A stretch of 9,571 bases of DNA from Lysobacteraceae bacterium. GTDB lineage: Bacteria; Pseudomonadota; Gammaproteobacteria; Xanthomonadales; Xanthomonadaceae. Below, piece by piece: positions 7,772-9,571 of this stretch; positions within the stretch are counted from its first letter, which is position 1; every line of letters begins with the position of its first letter. Under the pieces are notes generated by a model. The model did not search any database and was not told the DNA's origin. It was given only the letters and a program-made list of their open reading frames with translations. The position numbers and the translations under genes are program-made. The stretch covers positions 1 to 9,571 of the forward strand of contig DMID01000247.1 in the NCBI GenBank assembly GCA_003449195.1, read 5' to 3'.

Positions 7772-7993
7772 GAAGGAACTCTCCGGGGTTGTTGCCTGTG
7801 GGGGACAGCGATGGGTCGCGATTCGGTCGTCATCACGGCAACGGAAAAGCGGCGTGCGAACAATTCCCCTGCCATGCGTGGCCTGGTCCGGCCTTCGCTG
7901 CATGCGTTGCGCTTGCGTTCGCCGGTTCCCGTAACCGCATGCCGGAACCCATCCCGGTTCCGCAACGACGTGGCCGATGCTAGGAGGCGCCCG
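7772..7993. promoter_or_regulatory. Divergent control region upstream of the receptor gene
   Basis: This is the receptor-side part of the 425-bp gap between the receptor (minus) and the class C-like hydrolase (plus). It contains the receptor Shine-Dalgarno (GGAG, complement of 7781-7784), a TGCGTT direct repeat (7903-7908 and 7914-7919, 11 bp apart) and three alternating GGTTCC/GGAACC blocks at 7924-7961. No confident -35/-10 pair was found on either strand. Long frames read from the hydrolase side through this stretch are open only because of base composition. Confidence 0.5.
7943..7962 (-). promoter_or_regulatory. Inverted repeat CGGAACC / GGTTCCG in the receptor leader region
   Basis: CGGAACC (7943-7949) and GGTTCCG (7956-7962) form a 7-bp stem with a 6-nt loop. 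A further GGTTCC at 7924-7929 could pair with the same GGAACC block, so two exclusive hairpins are possible. It lies 172-191 bp before the receptor start. It could be an operator or a leader switch; neither is shown. Confidence 0.3.
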
Positions 7994-8010
7994 ATGCCGG
8001 ATGCATCGGG
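7990..8010 (+). promoter_or_regulatory. 8-bp hairpin enclosing the start codon of the 68-codon ORF
   Basis: CCCGATGC (7990-7997) and GCATCGGG (8003-8010) pair perfectly around the 5-nt loop cggat. The ATG at 7994-7996 lies in the left arm, and AGGAGG (7982-7987) ends two bases before the stem. Another CCGATGC at 7974-7980 offers an alternative partner that would also enclose the Shine-Dalgarno. No T-run follows, so it is not a terminator. Translation control is inferred. Confidence 0.4.
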
Positions 8011-8200
8011 GAAAACCCGCAATCTTCCGCTGATGCGGCCGGCGCGCATTGCAAGCGGGGCGGGCATCGCGCAGGCTGGGCTGCGCGCAATCCGACGACT
8101 GCCACCGCAGGATCACATCGCCTCTCGCAACGCCTTCGGCACATCCACCATCGCCCCCGACGCGGCCCATCCATCGACGAACACAGGCACCGCCCGATGA
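7994..8200 (+). CDS. Possible 68-residue leader ORF, translationally coupled to the class C-like hydrolase
   Basis: ATG 7994 follows a perfect AGGAGG with 6-nt spacing, the best ribosome site in the window. The frame runs 68 codons and its TGA (8198-8200) overlaps the ATG of the hydrolase gene (8197-8199) as ATGA, a classic coupling arrangement; the hydrolase has no good ribosome site of its own. The peptide is basic, rich in Ala, Arg and Pro (it contains MRPARIASGAGIAQAG), with no signal peptide, membrane segment or motif I recognise. G or C occupies the third codon position in about 49 of 68 codons, which looks lower than in the neighbouring genes, so protein-level selection is doubtful. 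The same frame is open for hundreds of codons upstream, so openness alone is not evidence. It may be a regulatory leader or chance. Confidence 0.35.
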   Translation: MPDASGKTRNLPLMRPARIASGAGIAQAGLRAIRRLPPQDHIASRNAFGTSTIAPDAAHPSTNTGTAR

Positions 8201-9333
8201 ACCTGCAACCCCTGCGCACGTGGACCCTGACCATTGCCCTGCTGGCGACGGCTACCGCTGTTTCCGCGCCGTCCCTCGCGCACGACGGGCTTGTACGGAC
8301 ACAGGCCTCCGATGCGCAGGCCAAGGCCGATGCTTTCGATGCCATCATGCGCGGCCACGGCATCCCCGGCGCGCAGCTGCTGTGGTCGCACGCCGGCACG
8401 AGCGAGGAATTCGATTACGGCGTCACCCGCCTGCATGCCGCCGACAAGGTCACGCCGGACACGGTGTTCGAGGCCGCATCGCTGTCCAAGGTGCTGGCCG
8501 CCTACATCGTCATGCGGATGGTCGATGCGGGGCAGATGGACCTGGACACGCCGCTGTGGAACTACTGGCATTCCCCGCGCACGCGCGACAACCCACAGGC
8601 GCGCAGGATCACCACGCGCATGGTGCTCGACCACACCACCGGCCTGAAGAACTGGCAGGTATCCCCGTCAAGCCCCGCCATCGACACCGCGCCACTGGAG
8701 AGCCTGTTCGAACCTGGCGCCCGGTATTCGTATTCCGGCGAAGGCTTCTACCTGTTGCAGAAGACCGTCGAGCACATCACCGGCACGGCATGGAACGAAC
8801 TGGCCGGCAAGGAAGTGTTTGCACGCTTCGACATGCCCGACAGCAGCTACGTGGCGGTGCCCGCGCAGGAATCGCATCGCGCCCGCGGCCACGATGCCGA
8901 CGGCGTGCCTGACGACGGCCCGGGCTATGCGCATGCCAACACCGCGTACACGCTGGTCACCAACGCGCGCGATTACGGGAACTTCATCCGCGGCGCCTTG
9001 TTCGAAGGCAAGGGCCTGGCGCCGGCCACCCACGCGCTGATGCTGGCCGCGGCCAGCGACGCCGACGATCATGCCGTGCCCAGCCCCGCCGACCCGTACG
9101 TCAGCTGGGGGCTCGGCGTCGGCTTGCAAAAGGTCGCCGGCCGCACGCTGGTCTGGCACTGGGGCGACAACCCGGGCTACAAGGCCTTCTTCGTGCTCGA
9201 CCCGGCCAGCGGCGACAACCTGATCCTGTTCACCAACAGCGACAAGGGCTTGTCCACCTACAAGCAGGTGCTGAACCTGTTTTTCGGCAAAGGCGACTAT
9301 CCGGCCGTGGACTGGGCCCGTTCGCAGAGCTGA
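8197..9333 (+). CDS. Exported class C beta-lactamase-family serine hydrolase
   Basis: The protein has 378 residues with a signal peptide (TLTIALLATATAVSAPSLA at 10-28), so it should act in the periplasm or outside. It is of the beta-lactamase/D-peptidase fold (PF00144 type). The SxxK nucleophile motif is S95-L-S-K98 within FEAASLSKVLAA, and the family stretch MVLDHTTGLKNW follows at 142-153. The Tyr motif is Y179-S-G in the order RYSYSGEGFYLLQ, and the third motif is H321-W-G in WHWGDNPGYKAFF. Members include DD-carboxypeptidases, D-aminopeptidases, esterases and AmpC; the YSG and HWG forms are nearer to the peptidase/esterase branches than to AmpC (YSN, KTG). Start 8197 has only a weak upstream AGG and overlaps the stop of the small ORF. 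It is divergent from the receptor and probably works on the same substrate, which is inferred. Confidence 0.92.
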   Translation: MNLQPLRTWTLTIALLATATAVSAPSLAHDGLVRTQASDAQAKADAFDAIMRGHGIPGAQLLWSHAGTSEEFDYGVTRLHAADKVTPDTVFEAASLSKVLAAYIVMRMVDAGQMDLDTPLWNYWHSPRTRDNPQARRITTRMVLDHTTGLKNWQVSPSSPAIDTAPLESLFEPGARYSYSGEGFYLLQKTVEHITGTAWNELAGKEVFARFDMPDSSYVAVPAQESHRARGHDADGVPDDGPGYAHANTAYTLVTNARDYGNFIRGALFEGKGLAPATHALMLAAASDADDHAVPSPADPYVSWGLGVGLQKVAGRTLVWHWGDNPGYKAFFVLDPASGDNLILFTNSDKGLSTYKQVLNLFFGKGDYPAVDWARSQS

Positions 9334-9355
9334 AATGCTCCCGACCGGGCAGGGA

Positions 9356-9386
9356 AATGCATCGCCCCGCCGACCTGCGATGCATT
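9356..9386 (+). terminator. Perfect 10-bp inverted repeat downstream of the class C-like hydrolase
   Basis: AATGCATCGC (9356-9365) and GCGATGCATT (9377-9386) pair without mismatch around an 11-nt loop, 22 nt after the stop codon at 9331-9333. Only a short TTT (9392-9394) follows, so it is a weak intrinsic terminator at best, or a 3'-end stabiliser. Its arms share the GATGC core with the hairpin before the gene. Confidence 0.45.
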
Positions 9387-9571
9387 CACTGTTTCCGCGT
9401 CAGCCGGCTGGAGGACAGCATGCCCGCGCCACCGGGCAACATGATCGGACGCGTGCGGACATCGAAGTACCCCGATCCAGCCACGACCCGATGAACGGCA
9501 ATCCGGGGGCATGCACGAAACTGCCACCGGACCTGAGCTTTACAAGGATTGAAGCGTCCTCGTTTTTCCGA
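9387..9571. other. Right-hand tail with no convincing gene
   Basis: No frame here shows a recognisable protein. One 24-codon ORF (9420-9494) has TGGAGG 5 nt before its ATG and ends in TGA overlapping ATG 9491, which opens a frame of 27 codons to the window edge. This repeats the layout seen before the class C-like gene but is short enough to be chance. The minus strand holds one 76-codon open frame (9297-9527) overlapping the hydrolase end, with no motif. A TTTACA at 9539-9544 might be a -35 box for something to the right, but no matching -10 box was seen. Confidence 0.4.

Noticed and set aside
6542..7993. Plus-strand open frame upstream of and continuous with the 68-codon ORF
   Set aside because: Most of it is antisense to the receptor gene; only the part after the AGGAGG at 7982-7987 has any independent support.
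7990..8010. Intrinsic terminator reading of the CCCGATGC hairpin
   Set aside because: No T-run follows on either strand, and it sits over a start codon and next to a Shine-Dalgarno.
7772..8170. 133-residue N-terminal extension of the receptor
   Set aside because: It would put a long basic stretch in front of a good signal peptide, whereas the ATG at 7771 has its own Shine-Dalgarno.

Overview
The window looks like chromosome of a high-GC gammaproteobacterium of the Xanthomonadaceae/Rhodanobacteraceae type. This is judged from the strongly GC-biased codons, the Xanthomonadales-style TonB-dependent receptor (TonB box in a LDKVEVTGSRIKR context, ending in Phe) and the gene mix. That assignment is inferred from style, not from a marker gene. 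No rRNA, tRNA, CRISPR array, transposase or phage gene was seen.

Layout, left to right: (1) 1-970, minus: a DUF1611/DgcN-family protein (D-glutamate N-acetyltransferase family), cut by the left edge with only its C-terminal tip missing. (2) 971-1257: a divergent control region. (3) 1258-2379, plus: an orphan LuxR-type regulator with an N-terminal sensor region and no receiver domain. (4) 2412-3473, minus: an exported class A beta-lactamase-like serine hydrolase, convergent with the regulator. (5) 3604-4785, minus: an exported S58/P1 self-processing aminopeptidase (DmpA/BapA family). (6) 4868-7771, minus: a 967-residue TonB-dependent outer-membrane receptor. (7) 7772-8196: a second divergent control region with several dyads and a possible 68-codon leader ORF. 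(8) 8197-9333, plus: an exported class C beta-lactamase-fold serine hydrolase. (9) 9334-9571: a hairpin and no convincing gene.

The genes read as one functional set. The receptor would import a peptide-like substrate across the outer membrane. Three periplasmic Ser-nucleophile hydrolases, two of the penicillin-recognising folds and one of the DmpA fold whose members take D- or beta-amino-acid N-termini, would trim it. The DgcN-family enzyme would feed released D-glutamate into central metabolism, and the LuxR protein would sense the substrate. The likely food is a D-amino-acid-containing peptide such as a muropeptide stem or a gamma-glutamyl peptide. Each family call is well supported, but the shared substrate is inference.

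The points most worth a second look are: a small ORF with a perfect AGGAGG whose start codon lies in an 8-bp hairpin and whose stop overlaps the next start as ATGA; a class A-like hydrolase without a glutamate at the usual Arg+2 position and with about 37 extra omega-loop residues; four close cysteine pairs in the receptor; and a set of inverted repeats at the gene boundaries.
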